64,000 bases of DNA, from assembly GCF_030389965.1 (NCBI RefSeq), contig NZ_CP128400.1, forward strand, positions 310,001-374,000, in the 5' to 3' direction. Shown here one piece after another: positions 41,002 to 50,912 of the stretch. The notes beneath the pieces are model-generated. The model ran no database searches. It was not told the origin of the DNA and saw nothing but the letters and a program-made list of their open reading frames with translations. Positions within the stretch are counted from its first letter, which is position 1. The number at the start of each line of letters is the position of its first letter. Made by a program: the position numbers and the translations under genes. The stretch comes from Candidatus Chlorohelix allophototropha. Its GTDB lineage: Bacteria > Chloroflexota > Chloroflexia > Chloroheliales > Chloroheliaceae.

Positions 41002-42153
41002 ATGAAGATACATGAGTATCAGGCCAAAGAAATTCTGCGCCAATACGCTATACCGGTGCAGAAAGGCGAAGTTGCCACTACTCCTGCTGAAGCCAAAGCA
41101 ATTGCCGAGAAATTCGGTAAAGCAGTGGTCGTTAAAGCACAGGTACATGCCGGTGGGCGTGGCAAGGCAGGCGGCGTGAAGTTTAGCCCCACCGTCGATG
41201 CGGCTGAACAAAATGCTACCAAAATTCTGGGAATGGATATCAAAGGCAGTATCGTCAAGAAGGTATTGGTTACGGATGCCGCCGATATCGCTAAGGAATA
41301 CTATCTGGGTATGATTATAGACCGCGCTTCCAAAGGAATTACCATTATGGCTAGCGCCGAAGGTGGTATGGAAATTGAAGACGTTGCCAAAGAAAGCCCT
41401 GAAAAAATCATCAAAGTATTAGCCGATCCCTTCATGGGGTTGCTCGATTATCAGGCACGCGACATCGCCATCGGGTTGGGGTTGCCTGCCGATAAACAAC
41501 GCGGCTTTATGACTATTGCTAAAGAACTTTACAAAGCCTTCATAGCAAATGATTGCGAGATTCTCGAAATTAACCCGCTGGTTATTACCGAGCAGGGCGA
41601 GTGGTTGGCTTTAGATGCCAAGTTGGTATTCGATGATAATGCGGAGTTCCGCCACAAAAAACTATTTGAATCACTGCGCGATCTTGGTGAAGAAGAACCA
41701 GCTGAAATTGAAGCACGTAGTGCTGGTTTGAGTTATGTAAAGCTAGATGGCAACATCGGTTGTGTGGTCAACGGTGCTGGGTTGGCGATGGCAACTATGG
41801 ACTCGCTTAAGTTATACGGGGGCGAACCTGCCAACTTCCTCGATATTGGTGGTGGCGCGAAAGCCGAAAAAGTAACCGCTGCAATTCATATAATCCTGAG
41901 CGACCCCAATGTTAAGGCAATTTTGTTCAATATCTTTGGTGGTATCACTCGTGGCGATGATGTAGCAAGGGGTATTATTGCCGGATTGAACGCAATCAAA
42001 ACCAGTATCCCGATTGTCATTCGCCTTGTCGGTACTAACAGTATAGAAGGGCGCAAGATTTTAGAGGAAGCGAACCTGCGCAGCGCCGAGACTCTATCAG
42101 AAGCAGCGCAAAAAGTAGTGAGCATTGCCAAGGAAAGAGAGGCGGGCAAATGA
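41002..42153 (+). CDS. sucC: succinyl-CoA ligase, beta subunit
   Basis: Beta subunit of the TCA-cycle enzyme that makes succinate and ATP (or GTP) from succinyl-CoA. ATP-grasp domain from the N-terminus ([24 protein letters not shown], then [20 protein letters not shown]), metal-binding region [28 protein letters not shown], and a C-terminal CoA-ligase domain with [17 protein letters not shown]. 383 residues, the usual size. GGAGAGG precedes the ATG. The stop overlaps the sucD ATG (ATGA). Confidence 0.96.
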   Translation: MKIHEYQAKEILRQYAIPVQKGEVATTPAEAKAIAEKFGKAVVVKAQVHAGGRGKAGGVKFSPTVDAAEQNATKILGMDIKGSIVKKVLVTDAADIAKEYYLGMIIDRASKGITIMASAEGGMEIEDVAKESPEKIIKVLADPFMGLLDYQARDIAIGLGLPADKQRGFMTIAKELYKAFIANDCEILEINPLVITEQGEWLALDAKLVFDDNAEFRHKKLFESLRDLGEEEPAEIEARSAGLSYVKLDGNIGCVVNGAGLAMATMDSLKLYGGEPANFLDIGGGAKAEKVTAAIHIILSDPNVKAILFNIFGGITRGDDVARGIIAGLNAIKTSIPIVIRLVGTNSIEGRKILEEANLRSAETLSEAAQKVVSIAKEREAGK

Positions 42154-43004
42154 GCATACTGGTAGGTAAAAACACCCGGCTTCTGGTGCAGGGTATCACC
42201 GGAAAAGAGGGCGGATACCACACCACCCAGATGCTACAATATGGCACTCCGGTTGTGGCAGGCACTACTCCCGGCAAGGGTGGTACTAAATTTGAAACCG
42301 TGCCGGTTTTTGACACCGTGCAGCAAGCAGTTGACCAGACTCGCGCCAATACTTCGATCATTTATGTGCCTGCTCCATTCGCGCCAGACGCAATTTTGGA
42401 AGCGGCTGATGCCGGCATTGAACTGATTATCTGCATCACCGAAGGTATTGCAGTACAGGATATGATCAAGGTTTTCCACCATGTAAAACGCAAGGGTGCG
42501 CGCCTAATCGGTCCTAACTGCCCCGGTGTTATCACCCCCGGCGAAGCTAAAGTAGGTATCATGCCCGGTTACATTCATACTCCCGGCAATATCGGGGTGG
42601 TGAGCAAAAGCGGGACACTTACCTATGAAGTAGTAAATGCGCTCACTTTAAAAGGTTTCGGGCAGAGTACTGCGGTGGGCATCGGTGGCGATCCGATTAT
42701 CGGTACTAGCTTTATTGATGTACTGGAACTATTCGAGAAAGACCCCAACACCGAAAAAATAGTGATGCTCGGTGAAATCGGTGGTAATGCAGAGATACTA
42801 GCAGCCGAATACGTGGCACATCATGTCACCAAACCGGTGTTAGGCTTTATCGCAGGACAAACCGCTCCGGCAGGCAAACGTATGGGGCATGCAGGTGCAA
42901 TTATCAGCGGTGGTGAGGGAACTGCGGCTGAGAAAATTGCCGCTTTCAAGAAGTATGGTATTAAGGTTGCAGATAGCCCGGCGCAAATCGCCGACCTGAT
43001 TTAA
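42150..43004 (+). CDS. sucD: succinyl-CoA ligase, alpha subunit
   Basis: Alpha subunit, binding CoA and carrying the phosphohistidine. CoA-binding Rossmann domain: [20 protein letters not shown] and [20 protein letters not shown]; then [22 protein letters not shown]; the active-site His is in [14 protein letters not shown] near the C-terminus. 284 residues, full length. It is translationally coupled to sucC and followed by a strong terminator. Confidence 0.96.
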   Translation: MSILVGKNTRLLVQGITGKEGGYHTTQMLQYGTPVVAGTTPGKGGTKFETVPVFDTVQQAVDQTRANTSIIYVPAPFAPDAILEAADAGIELIICITEGIAVQDMIKVFHHVKRKGARLIGPNCPGVITPGEAKVGIMPGYIHTPGNIGVVSKSGTLTYEVVNALTLKGFGQSTAVGIGGDPIIGTSFIDVLELFEKDPNTEKIVMLGEIGGNAEILAAEYVAHHVTKPVLGFIAGQTAPAGKRMGHAGAIISGGEGTAAEKIAAFKKYGIKVADSPAQIADLI

Positions 43005-43015
43005 GATTGAGTAAT

Positions 43016-43074
43016 AGCCGCTAGGGGAAAACGCCGGGAAGAAGTATAACCCGGTAGCCTAGCGGTTATTTTTT
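43016..43074 (+). terminator. sucCD terminator
   Basis: Outer stem AGCCGCTAGG / CCTAGCGGTT with one wobble encloses an inner CCGGG / CCCGG hairpin and is followed by ATTTTTT. Its 3' arm abuts the stop of the convergent HAD gene, so the T-tract lies inside that gene's last codons. Confidence 0.85.
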
Positions 43075-43680
43075 GTCCGAAATAAGCGCCTTTAGCTGCA
43101 CAATTACCTGAGCTGTATTCTGATAATGAATCACGCTAAAACCTAGGTTCTTGGCATTTTCTAAATTCTTACTTTGATCGTCCACGAAAACGCATTCCTC
43201 CGGCGCAACTCCCAAACTATCGGCGACTAAGCGGTAAACCGCGGGGTCTGGTTTGGCAAGACCAACTATACTGGAATTTATCGCTTCATCAAACCACTCA
43301 TAAAATCCTAAAGCTTTCCAGTTTTCCGTAAAAGAAGGAATAGCGTTGCTCAGTATGGCAAGTTTGTAGCTACCTTTCAAAGATTTTAGATACTCGACAA
43401 ACTCGGTTTGAATCGGCACCGAATGATAAAAGCCTAGCCTTACCCACTCGATTTTATCCTTGCCAATTTGCAAGATTTTTTCGACCCCTGACCAATACTC
43501 TGCCTCTGAAATCAACCCAACTTTTGCCCGATTCCATAATGTATTATTCTCACCAAAAATACCCGCTTTAAATTGTACGGGGTCAATTCCCAACTTATCG
43601 GCATATTTAGCAAGGTTGGTACGACCAGAAGGGGCTTCAACCAGCACGCCACCGTAATCAACCACTATAGCTTTAATCAT
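43066..43680 (-). CDS. HAD superfamily hydrolase
   Basis: Cytosolic HAD subfamily IA protein of 204 residues. Motif I is VVDYGGVL with nucleophile Asp8; the usual second Asp is Gly10, as in the epoxide-hydrolase N-terminal group. Motif II is LAILSNA, motif III the Lys in VGLAKPDPAVYR, and motif IV ECVFVDDQSKNLENA. The loss of the second Asp may change it from a phosphatase to another activity. The substrate is unknown. It is the last gene of the fMet-tRNA - tilS - hpt group, 22 bases after hpt. Confidence 0.85.
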   Translation of the reverse strand: MIKAIVVDYGGVLVEAPSGRTNLAKYADKLGIDPVQFKAGIFGENNTLWNRAKVGLISEAEYWSGVEKILQIGKDKIEWVRLGFYHSVPIQTEFVEYLKSLKGSYKLAILSNAIPSFTENWKALGFYEWFDEAINSSIVGLAKPDPAVYRLVADSLGVAPEECVFVDDQSKNLENAKNLGFSVIHYQNTAQVIVQLKALISDKK

Positions 43681-43702
43681 AAATTCCTGTTATGAACTAA
43701 TT

Positions 43703-44281
43703 TTACTTCTTTTCTTCTTCAAGAGCGTCCGCAATAACATCAGGCTTGAGAATCCCGATATAAGGTAGGTTGCGATAGCGTTCGCCAAAATCAAGCCCAT
43801 ACCCAACTACAAACTCATCTGGAATATCAAAGCCGATATAATCAATTTCCACATCGCTAATACGGCGGGATGGCTTATTGAGCAAAGCACAGATACGCAA
43901 AGAGTTAGGGTTACGCGCCCACAGATTATCGGAAAGGTAATTGAGCGTCAACCCGCTATCCACAATATCTTCTACAATAAGCACATTGCGCCCTTCAATG
44001 GGCTTATCAAGGTCCTTCATTATACGCACAACCCCGCTTGACCGGGTGCTGGAGCCATAGCTGGATATTGCCATAAAATCCATTTCCAGAGGAAGATTGA
44101 TTTGCAAAGATAAATCAACCATAAACATTACCGCACCCTTAAGCGCCCCAACTAACAAAAGGTCTTGCCCACTATAATCGTTGGTAATCTTTAGCGCCAG
44201 TTCCGTTATTTTCGCCTGTAAAGTTTCCTCATCAATCAAAATCCGAGCTATGTTATCCTCAATATTGTTCTGCTGCTGCAT
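43703..44281 (-). CDS. hpt: hypoxanthine phosphoribosyltransferase
   Basis: Salvages hypoxanthine or guanine with PRPP to IMP or GMP. The PRPP loop [14 protein letters not shown] has the acidic pair Glu104-Asp105; [17 protein letters not shown] holds the Lys-Gly pyrophosphate loop, and [19 protein letters not shown] is the flexible active-site loop. 192 residues, typical. It lies 22 bases after tilS; the tilS-hpt order is widely conserved. Confidence 0.95.
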   Translation of the reverse strand: MQQQNNIEDNIARILIDEETLQAKITELALKITNDYSGQDLLLVGALKGAVMFMVDLSLQINLPLEMDFMAISSYGSSTRSSGVVRIMKDLDKPIEGRNVLIVEDIVDSGLTLNYLSDNLWARNPNSLRICALLNKPSRRISDVEIDYIGFDIPDEFVVGYGLDFGERYRNLPYIGILKPDVIADALEEEKK

Positions 44282-44303
44282 GCAATAGCCCTTCCCCCTG
44301 GAT

Positions 44304-45899
44304 TCATGTAAAACTAATTGAAAGCCTTAAAATTCGGCTGGTTTCATCTGTCACCTTGAATTCATCCCCGATAGCAAACCCTACCACCCATACAATTTTA
44401 TCACTATCTCCGGCAGATTGCGGTAGCCGCACTACCAAAGGGTAGCGCTCTCGCAACTGGCGTGGAATTGCTGCATCCACCATGTAATCTTGCAATTTCT
44501 TGCGACCGGGCGCACCTAAAGGCTTAAACCGTTCTCCCGCTTTTCTTCCTCTGATCGTGAGCTTTGTGCCTGTTTTATCAGCATCCAATAGTGCAACCCA
44601 ACGGTCTGTCATCCAATTAGTTTCTTCATCCACTTCAAACACATCACATTCAAGCAATGCCCCCTTGAAGTTAATGCTGGCGGGAGCCTCTATTTCAATT
44701 AATTGAGCTTCATCCAGCAGCAATCCAAAATCGGGAATAAGCTGCCCGCGAAAACCCAACACCAGTTTCTCACTATAAACCTGCGCTTGCACATTCCCCG
44801 GTAATATAATTTTCCAGCCCGCCTTATCGAGGTTGGTTAAAATACTTTCAATGTGCTTATGTTCTAAGTTCTCTAAACGCTCCTTGAGCCGGAAATAAAC
44901 CAGTCGAAGCGCCCGCCGCTGTAAAGCCAACGGAAAGCGTGAAAACCCGGCAAGGTCGATTACAATGTGGCGGTCATCCCAATCTCTGGATATCCTAGGG
45001 TCTATGAAAATACTACCGCTTTGGTTGCCCTCAACTATGTTCGCCCAATCCTCATACGAAGTAAGCCCCATAGAAGCCCGATTAATCCAGCCTTCTTGCT
45101 CAACTGCAACGCTGGAAATTGCCGCCCCGGTTAGCTCATCCAACCACTCTTCCTCGTCCGCTGCCAGCGTTGCGAAACGAGCAAGATTGGCAGCAGCCCC
45201 ATGCTGATATTTATCTTCCAGCAATGGCAAAAGCTCATGCCGAATACGGTTACGGGTATAGCGCATATCATGGTTAGTAGAATCATGGTGTGGTGTCAGC
45301 TTGTGAACAGCGCAATAATCTTCAATTTCATTACGCCATATCTCTAACAGAGGGCGACCTACCCATAAATTAGCGGCTTCGCTATAGGGCAAGCGCGAAA
45401 GCGGCAATATGCCCGCTAACCCCTGCAAGCCTGAACCGCGTAATAAACGCATCAACACCGTTTCAGCCTGATCATTGGCAGTATGCGCTACTAATAGTAA
45501 AGGAAAGTCAAAATTGGTCATTATTTCGCCGAAAAACTCATAGCGGGCGCGGCGGGCAGCTTCTTCCAAACTCACGCTCAGCAACTTTGCCAGAGCGGGG
45601 ACATCTTGATCTTTCAAGTGGCATTGCACCGATAGCAAGTTGCACAGTTCTATGACGTAATCGTAATCGTCTTTGGCTTCTTCGCCACGAATGCCATGAT
45701 TTAAGTGCGCTGCGTGAATTTCAAGATTCAAGGCTTCTTTCATGCCAACTAGCGCATGTAAAAGAGCTACCGAGTCTGGTCCACCCGAAACGCCAACCAA
45801 CACACGGATAGGACTAAGTATCCGCTCGGCATATTTATCAAAAAATTGATCTAAAGTGGTATTTAAGCTCATAATAGTGGTCAAATAAAAATCACACAT
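44304..45899 (-). CDS. tilS: tRNA(Ile)-lysidine synthetase TilS
   Basis: Adds lysine to C34 of tRNA-Ile(CAU) so that it reads AUA as Ile; essential in most bacteria. The N-terminal PP-loop ATPase has [17 protein letters not shown] (SGGPDS at about 38-43) and [20 protein letters not shown]. The middle domain follows, and the C-terminal substrate-binding domain ends [27 protein letters not shown] and [13 protein letters not shown]. 531 residues is on the long side, as in TilS with all domains. The start is uncertain: ATG 45899 or ATG 45872 ([11 protein letters not shown]), neither with a strong ribosome binding site. The gene starts 40 bases after a tRNA-fMet and is probably transcribed with it. 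Confidence 0.93.
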   Translation of the reverse strand: MCDFYLTTIMSLNTTLDQFFDKYAERILSPIRVLVGVSGGPDSVALLHALVGMKEALNLEIHAAHLNHGIRGEEAKDDYDYVIELCNLLSVQCHLKDQDVPALAKLLSVSLEEAARRARYEFFGEIMTNFDFPLLLVAHTANDQAETVLMRLLRGSGLQGLAGILPLSRLPYSEAANLWVGRPLLEIWRNEIEDYCAVHKLTPHHDSTNHDMRYTRNRIRHELLPLLEDKYQHGAAANLARFATLAADEEEWLDELTGAAISSVAVEQEGWINRASMGLTSYEDWANIVEGNQSGSIFIDPRISRDWDDRHIVIDLAGFSRFPLALQRRALRLVYFRLKERLENLEHKHIESILTNLDKAGWKIILPGNVQAQVYSEKLVLGFRGQLIPDFGLLLDEAQLIEIEAPASINFKGALLECDVFEVDEETNWMTDRWVALLDADKTGTKLTIRGRKAGERFKPLGAPGRKKLQDYMVDAAIPRQLRERYPLVVRLPQSAGDSDKIVWVVGFAIGDEFKVTDETSRILRLSISFT

Positions 45900-45938
45900 C
45901 GCAACTTGGCGTATGTGTGAGAATAGTAAAAAGATAAG

Positions 45939-46010
45939 TTGCGGGGGCAGGATTCGAACCTACGACCTTTGGGTTATGAGCCCAACGAGCTGCCACTGCT
46001 CCACCCCGCG
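45939..46010 (-). tRNA. tRNA-fMet (CAT), initiator
   Basis: Cloverleaf on the minus strand: acceptor CGCGGGG / CCCCGCA with a C1-A72 mismatch, anticodon arm TTGGG-CTCATAA-CCCAA with three consecutive G-C pairs, and T arm GTAGG-TTCGAAT-CCTGC. The mismatch and the three G-C pairs are the hallmarks of the initiator, which rules out tRNA-Ile2(CAT). The D loop is short (AGTGGCA). CCA is not encoded. Confidence 0.95.
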
Positions 46011-46026
46011 TCGTTATTACAAATGC

Positions 46027-46055
46027 ATCATACTCCTTTTAAGAGGTTGAGTCAA
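46027..46055 (-). promoter_or_regulatory. promoter of tRNA-fMet (and probably tilS-hpt)
   Basis: On the minus strand TTGACT (5 of 6), a spacer of exactly 17 bases and TATGAT (5 of 6), 16 bases before the tRNA 5' end. Confidence 0.8.
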
Positions 46056-46061
46056 ACATGC

Positions 46062-46439
46062 TCAAGCAGTAGGCTTTTTCCCTAACAATAACCGCATTTT
46101 ATCCAACAAGCGTGGTAATTCTATGGGCTTGGTATCGTAATCATCACAACCCGCTTCAAGAGCTTTCTCGCGATCGCCGGACATAGCATGGGCGGTAAGG
46201 GCAATAACCGGGATTTTTCTGGTTGCCGGGTTCGACTTCAAGCGGCGGGTAGCCTCCCAACCGTCCAAGACAGGTAGGCTCATATCCATCAGAATGAGGT
46301 CAGGCTGTTCAACACCGGCTACCGTTAGACCTTGCCCGCCATCAACCGCATGTATTACTTCATAGCCTTTACGTTCAAGACGGCGGGAAAGCATATCCCG
46401 GTTCATTTCATTGTCTTCTACAAGAAGAATTTTCACCAT
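46062..46439 (-). CDS. single-domain response regulator (CheY-like)
   Basis: Receiver-only protein of 125 residues without an output domain. Phosphorylation site Asp52 in DLILMDMSLP, acidic pocket Glu8-Asp9 in LLVEDNEMNRD, Thr82 in ALTAHAM and Lys104 in YDTKPIEL are all present, so it should be active. The EDNEMNRDML start is typical of receivers cut from hybrid kinases. AGAGGAGTG lies before the ATG and a TATAAT-like -10 is at 46472-46477 on this strand. No histidine kinase is nearby; the divergent neighbour is an adenylyl cyclase-like protein. Confidence 0.9.
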   Translation of the reverse strand: MVKILLVEDNEMNRDMLSRRLERKGYEVIHAVDGGQGLTVAGVEQPDLILMDMSLPVLDGWEATRRLKSNPATRKIPVIALTAHAMSGDREKALEAGCDDYDTKPIELPRLLDKMRLLLGKKPTA

Positions 46440-46523
46440 TTAGAGCACTCCTCTATTACTTCCTAAAGCATATTATATCGGATTCAGAACTCAAATTCAC
46501 CTGACATTAATACTATAAATCTT

Positions 46524-46536
46524 GTGATATTATCAC
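46524..46536. promoter_or_regulatory. palindrome between the response regulator and cyclase genes
   Basis: GTGATA-T-TATCAC, a perfect 6-bp inverted repeat with one central base, in the 212-base divergent region. It could be an operator shared by the two genes. No regulator can be assigned. Confidence 0.35.
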
Positions 46537-46651
46537 TTGAAAATTGTTAAATTTTAATGTTATCTTTGTTGGTGTACAATAAGAGTAGCTATTTCGTTAA
46601 TTGTTAAGTAGGCTTTAAGTTGTACTTCAATTCGGGTAACACGGAGTTAAA

Positions 46652-49600
46652 ATGACAACGCTACCGGAAGCGCTCGCCAGTTATGTTCCATTTCTGGTAG
46701 TGCAAAGAGGACTTGATCCCTTTGCCATTTATGATCAACCCCAAGTTGATCATTTCCCCGCCGCTACTCTGTTCGCCGATATTTCAGGTTTTACTACCCT
46801 CGCCGAGCAATTGGCGCAGCGCGGACCGGTTGGCGCTGAAATTCTCAGTGCCTTGCTTAACAATTACTTCGGACAACTAATCGAATGTGTGCTTTTAAAC
46901 GGCGGGGATGTAGTAAAATTTGCCGGAGACGGGGTGTTAGCGGTATGGAATGTGCGCAACACCAAAGATAACCTTGAAACTGCCATCTTACGTGCTACCC
47001 AATGTGCTATCGAGATTCAAGGCAGGCTGAACGATTACGCCCCCTCTGAAGTAGCCCGTCTGTTCATGCGAATCGGTATTGGGGCAGGAGAGCTATTCAC
47101 CATCCATTTGGGTGGGGTTAATTTTCAGGACAAAAATGGCAACCAACTACCGCCACGCTGGGAAGTACAACTCACTGGCACTCCTTTGACTCAAATGAAC
47201 AAGGCTACCGGAGTTGCTCGACCCGGTGAAGTGCTTCTATCACCCGAAGCATGGGAACTGGTAAGACAAAAATGCCGTGGAAAGCTTCGAGAAGGTGGGA
47301 ATGTTAACCTTTCAGCGGTGCTAGAACCACCTGAACCCGCGATTCTTTTCTTACCGGAAACCTCGCCTGAAGCTGAACTTAGAATTCGTTCTTATATACC
47401 GGAAACGGTGTTGGCACGCCTCAATACCGGACAAAGCGATTGGCTGGAAGAGTTAAGGCGCATTACAGTGCTATTCATTAATCTTCCCACCTTTAATTTT
47501 TCTGAAAAAGGAACGTTAGAAAAAGCGCAATCCCTATTACAAGAATTGCAAAAAATCATCTACCATTATGAAGGGAGCATCAATAAGCTAAGCGTAGATG
47601 ATAAAGGCGCTACATTGGTTGCCGGGTTTGGTATGCCACCGTTGGCGCATGAAGATGATCCGGTACGAGGCTTGAAAGCCGCTCTGACAATTCAAGCGAA
47701 GATGCAGGAATTGGGATACCGCAAGCCTATTGGAGTATCCACCGGGCGCGTCTTTTGCGGACTGGTAGGCAACGAAATGCGGCGCGAATACACCATAATA
47801 GGGGATGTGGTAAACCTTGCGGCGCGACTTATGCAAGCAAGCGAAGACGAAATCCTGTGTGACACCGCTACTTTTCACGCAAGCCAATCAAATTTTAATT
47901 TTGAATCTCTTTCGCCTATCACCTTGAAGGGTAAACGTGGACTGGTTGCAGTATTTCGTCCTACCGAAACGGTAAAACGCGACTCCCGTCAGTTTAATAC
48001 GCTGATAGGGCGCAAAAAAGAATTGCTACCGCTTGAAGAAAAGCTGGTAGTTTTGAAAACAGAGAAACAAGGAGGGGTTATCCTAATCGAGGGCGAGGCT
48101 GGCATCGGAAAATCGCGCCTCGTACAGGAATTGATACGCAAGGCTGGTGAAATGCGTGTCACGGTTTTCTCAGGGGCAGGTGACTCGATTGAGAAATCCA
48201 CGCCTTATTATGCTTGGCGCAGTATTTTCAGCCAACTTTTCGACCTTGAGGTTTTGGCTGAACCTGAAGACCGCCGCCGCCATATTCTCGACCTGCTAGA
48301 GCTTGAGCCTGACCTCCTGAAACTTGCGCCATTACTAAATACCGTTCTGATGCTTGATTTGCCTGAAAATGAGATAACCACCCAAATTACAGGGCAAGCA
48401 CGCGCCGACAATACTCTTTATATGCTGCTAAAAGCTTTACAAGTTTCAACGGCGCGTTCCCCTAAAGTAGCAGTATTGGAAGACGCGCATTGGCTAGATT
48501 CGCTTTCGTGGGACTTGGCAGTACAAGCCAGCCGTGAAGTACCGCACCTTTTGCTATTAATTGCTTTACGTCCGCTTGAAGAAACAAATGCCTCTGATTT
48601 GCGGCAATTAGCCCAAGCTAAAGAAGCTATAGCATTACAACTGGATACCTTGTCACCAAAAGACGTAGTTGAATTGGCATGTGAACGGTTGGGGGTAGAA
48701 GAATTACCCGAACCGGTGGCAAATTTAATACGCAACAAAGCGCAGGGTAATCCTTTCTTTGTAGAGGAACTGGCTTACGCTTTAAGAGATGCAGGGGTAA
48801 TCCAAATCATTGAAAACGAGTGCCGGATTGCGCCTTCCGCCGGAGACTTGAGCAATCTTAACTTGCCTGATACGGTTGAAGGAGTTATCACTAGCCGCAT
48901 AGATTTACTTAGCCCAGAACAGCAATTAACTCTTAAAACTGCCAGTGTAATCGGGCGCATTTTCGCCTACCGTATCCTGCGTGATATCTACCCGGTAGAA
49001 CAAGATAGGGCGCAGTTACCCGACCACCTTTCAATAATGGCGCAACTAGATTTAACACCGCTGGAATCGCCAGACCCCGATCTTACCTATATATTCAAGC
49101 ATGTAATTACACAGGAAGTTACTTATAATCTCATGCTTTTCTCGCAAAGGCGGCAATTGCATCGTGCAATCGGAGAGTGGTATGAGCAAACCTATACGGA
49201 TGACCTAACGCCGCTTTACTCGTTGCTGGCACACCATTGGAGTAAAGCCGAAGTCGGGCTGAAAGCACTCGAATATCTGGCTAAAGCTGGAGAAGAAGCG
49301 CTTCGAGGCGGTTCATACCAAGAGTCGGTGCGTTTTTTCAGTGAAGCGTTGGTAATTTCGGGTGAGCGATTTGGGGTTAACGCTGAGAATAACCTGAATC
49401 CGCAAGGCTCGTTACATGCACAATGGGAACGTCAACTTGGAGAGGCGCATTATGGGCTGGGTAATCTTGAGGAAAGCCGAGTGCATCTTGAAAAAGCACT
49501 GGCTATTCTGGGCGTACCCTTTCCTGAAACGCGCCGGAAATTGGCGTTAAGCCTAATAAAACAGGCGGGCTTACAAACTTTGCACCGCGTTAGGGGAAAA

Positions 49601-50821
49601 TCCGGGCTGGTAAGACGCTTATTGCCGCCAAAATCAGAACTCGACTCCGAAACCTTATTGCAAGCGGCGCAGGCTTATGAAGGATTAGGGCTGGTTCATT
49701 ATTTTGATAACGCTACATTGCCTACGGTTTATGCATCCTTTCAGGCAATAAATCTGGCGGAATATACTAAGCAAACTCCAGAACGCGCCCGACTTTACGC
49801 AAATATGTGTGTGGCGCTTAGTTTGATGGGACTAGGACAGTTTGCCGAAGCTTACGACCAGAAAGCCGGGAAAATGGTACTAAATATTGAACAATCTCCG
49901 GTTAAAGCATGGGTTTTTCAAGCCACCGGAACCTATCGTCTGGGCAAAGGAGATTGGAAAAGAGCCTGTGAATCCCTTGAAAATGCGGTACATATTAACG
50001 AGGAGTTTGGCAACCGCCGCAGTTGGGAGGAAAGTGTAGCCTTGTTGGGATATGTGGCACAATATCGAGGCGAGTATGCTGAAGCCTCAGAATACTATAA
50101 CGAGCTTTATAACAGGGCACGCAGCAACGGACATGCACAGGCACAGGCATGGGCGCTATTAGGACAAGCAGCTTGTACTTTACGCACCGGAAAAAGCAGT
50201 GAGGTAACCGGATACTTGGAAAGGGCTTCAAGCTTGTTGACTGAAGCGCTTGATAAAGTGGATGAAATCCGTTTTTATGGGTTGCTGGCTTCGGCTCGTT
50301 TGCGTTTGCAGGAATGGCAATATGCTGCTCGGCAAGCAGCGGCTACTGCCGCCCGGTTAATAGCACAATCTCACCCTTCGACCGTATATTCTTATGAAGG
50401 TTATAGCGGTGTGGCAGAAGTGTATCTGGGACTTTGGGAGAGTGAATCAAGCACCAGCGCAGCTAAAGGGTTTCGATTTTCACTTGGCGAAATACGTGAC
50501 TCGACTTTAAAAGCCTGTAAAGCTATGGATAAATACGCGCGCATTTTTCCGATTGGTTTACCACGCGCTACACTGTATCGTGGCTTGTACTACTGGCTTT
50601 CAGAAAACACAGTGAAAGCACATAAACTATGGAACAATAGCCTTAGCCATGCTATGCGATTGGATATGCCCTACGAGCAAGGGCTAGCACATTTTGAAAT
50701 CGGCAGACACAGTCATGGCGAAGAACGTAAAACCCATTTGAATTGTGCTATTGAAATATTCGACCACCTTAACACCCCCTTTGACCTCGAACGAGCCAGA
50801 ACCATTTTGTACGGGAAATAA
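46652..50821 (+). CDS. soluble adenylyl cyclase-like protein: two cyclase domains, AAA+ ATPase, TPR
   Basis: Very large signalling protein (1389 aa) with the architecture of soluble adenylyl cyclase (ADCY10 type). C1 (about 30-200) supplies the metal-binding Asp43 (LFADISGFTTL) and Asp93 plus Lys89 (VVKFAGDG). C2 (about 270-430) has lost the metal Asp (LFINLPTF) but supplies Asn388 and Arg392 (GDVVNLAARLM), with Thr381 seven residues before Asn388. So the pair should build one complete site, and Lys/Thr suggests ATP rather than GTP. Then comes a STAND-like ATPase (Walker A GEAGIGKS, about 481-488) and TPR-like helices from about 840. No membrane segment is seen, so it is cytosolic. The ATP-dependent part probably controls the cyclase. 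Confidence 0.85.
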   Translation: MTTLPEALASYVPFLVVQRGLDPFAIYDQPQVDHFPAATLFADISGFTTLAEQLAQRGPVGAEILSALLNNYFGQLIECVLLNGGDVVKFAGDGVLAVWNVRNTKDNLETAILRATQCAIEIQGRLNDYAPSEVARLFMRIGIGAGELFTIHLGGVNFQDKNGNQLPPRWEVQLTGTPLTQMNKATGVARPGEVLLSPEAWELVRQKCRGKLREGGNVNLSAVLEPPEPAILFLPETSPEAELRIRSYIPETVLARLNTGQSDWLEELRRITVLFINLPTFNFSEKGTLEKAQSLLQELQKIIYHYEGSINKLSVDDKGATLVAGFGMPPLAHEDDPVRGLKAALTIQAKMQELGYRKPIGVSTGRVFCGLVGNEMRREYTIIGDVVNLAARLMQASEDEILCDTATFHASQSNFNFESLSPITLKGKRGLVAVFRPTETVKRDSRQFNTLIGRKKELLPLEEKLVVLKTEKQGGVILIEGEAGIGKSRLVQELIRKAGEMRVTVFSGAGDSIEKSTPYYAWRSIFSQLFDLEVLAEPEDRRRHILDLLELEPDLLKLAPLLNTVLMLDLPENEITTQITGQARADNTLYMLLKALQVSTARSPKVAVLEDAHWLDSLSWDLAVQASREVPHLLLLIALRPLEETNASDLRQLAQAKEAIALQLDTLSPKDVVELACERLGVEELPEPVANLIRNKAQGNPFFVEELAYALRDAGVIQIIENECRIAPSAGDLSNLNLPDTVEGVITSRIDLLSPEQQLTLKTASVIGRIFAYRILRDIYPVEQDRAQLPDHLSIMAQLDLTPLESPDPDLTYIFKHVITQEVTYNLMLFSQRRQLHRAIGEWYEQTYTDDLTPLYSLLAHHWSKAEVGLKALEYLAKAGEEALRGGSYQESVRFFSEALVISGERFGVNAENNLNPQGSLHAQWERQLGEAHYGLGNLEESRVHLEKALAILGVPFPETRRKLALSLIKQAGLQTLHRVRGKSGLVRRLLPPKSELDSETLLQAAQAYEGLGLVHYFDNATLPTVYASFQAINLAEYTKQTPERARLYANMCVALSLMGLGQFAEAYDQKAGKMVLNIEQSPVKAWVFQATGTYRLGKGDWKRACESLENAVHINEEFGNRRSWEESVALLGYVAQYRGEYAEASEYYNELYNRARSNGHAQAQAWALLGQAACTLRTGKSSEVTGYLERASSLLTEALDKVDEIRFYGLLASARLRLQEWQYAARQAAATAARLIAQSHPSTVYSYEGYSGVAEVYLGLWESESSTSAAKGFRFSLGEIRDSTLKACKAMDKYARIFPIGLPRATLYRGLYYWLSENTVKAHKLWNNSLSHAMRLDMPYEQGLAHFEIGRHSHGEERKTHLNCAIEIFDHLNTPFDLERARTILYGK

Positions 50822-50912
50822 TTGTTTCAGAATCCTGTGATTTTTCAATTTCCAGCTACGTTATAAATAGTGTAGGGCAGGAACTGCAAAAATAGATGAA
50901 AGGATGATTTTT

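Noticed and set aside
45939-46010. tRNA with CAT anticodon as tRNA-Ile2, the TilS substrate
   Set aside because: The C1-A72 mismatch and three consecutive G-C pairs in the anticodon stem identify the initiator tRNA-fMet.
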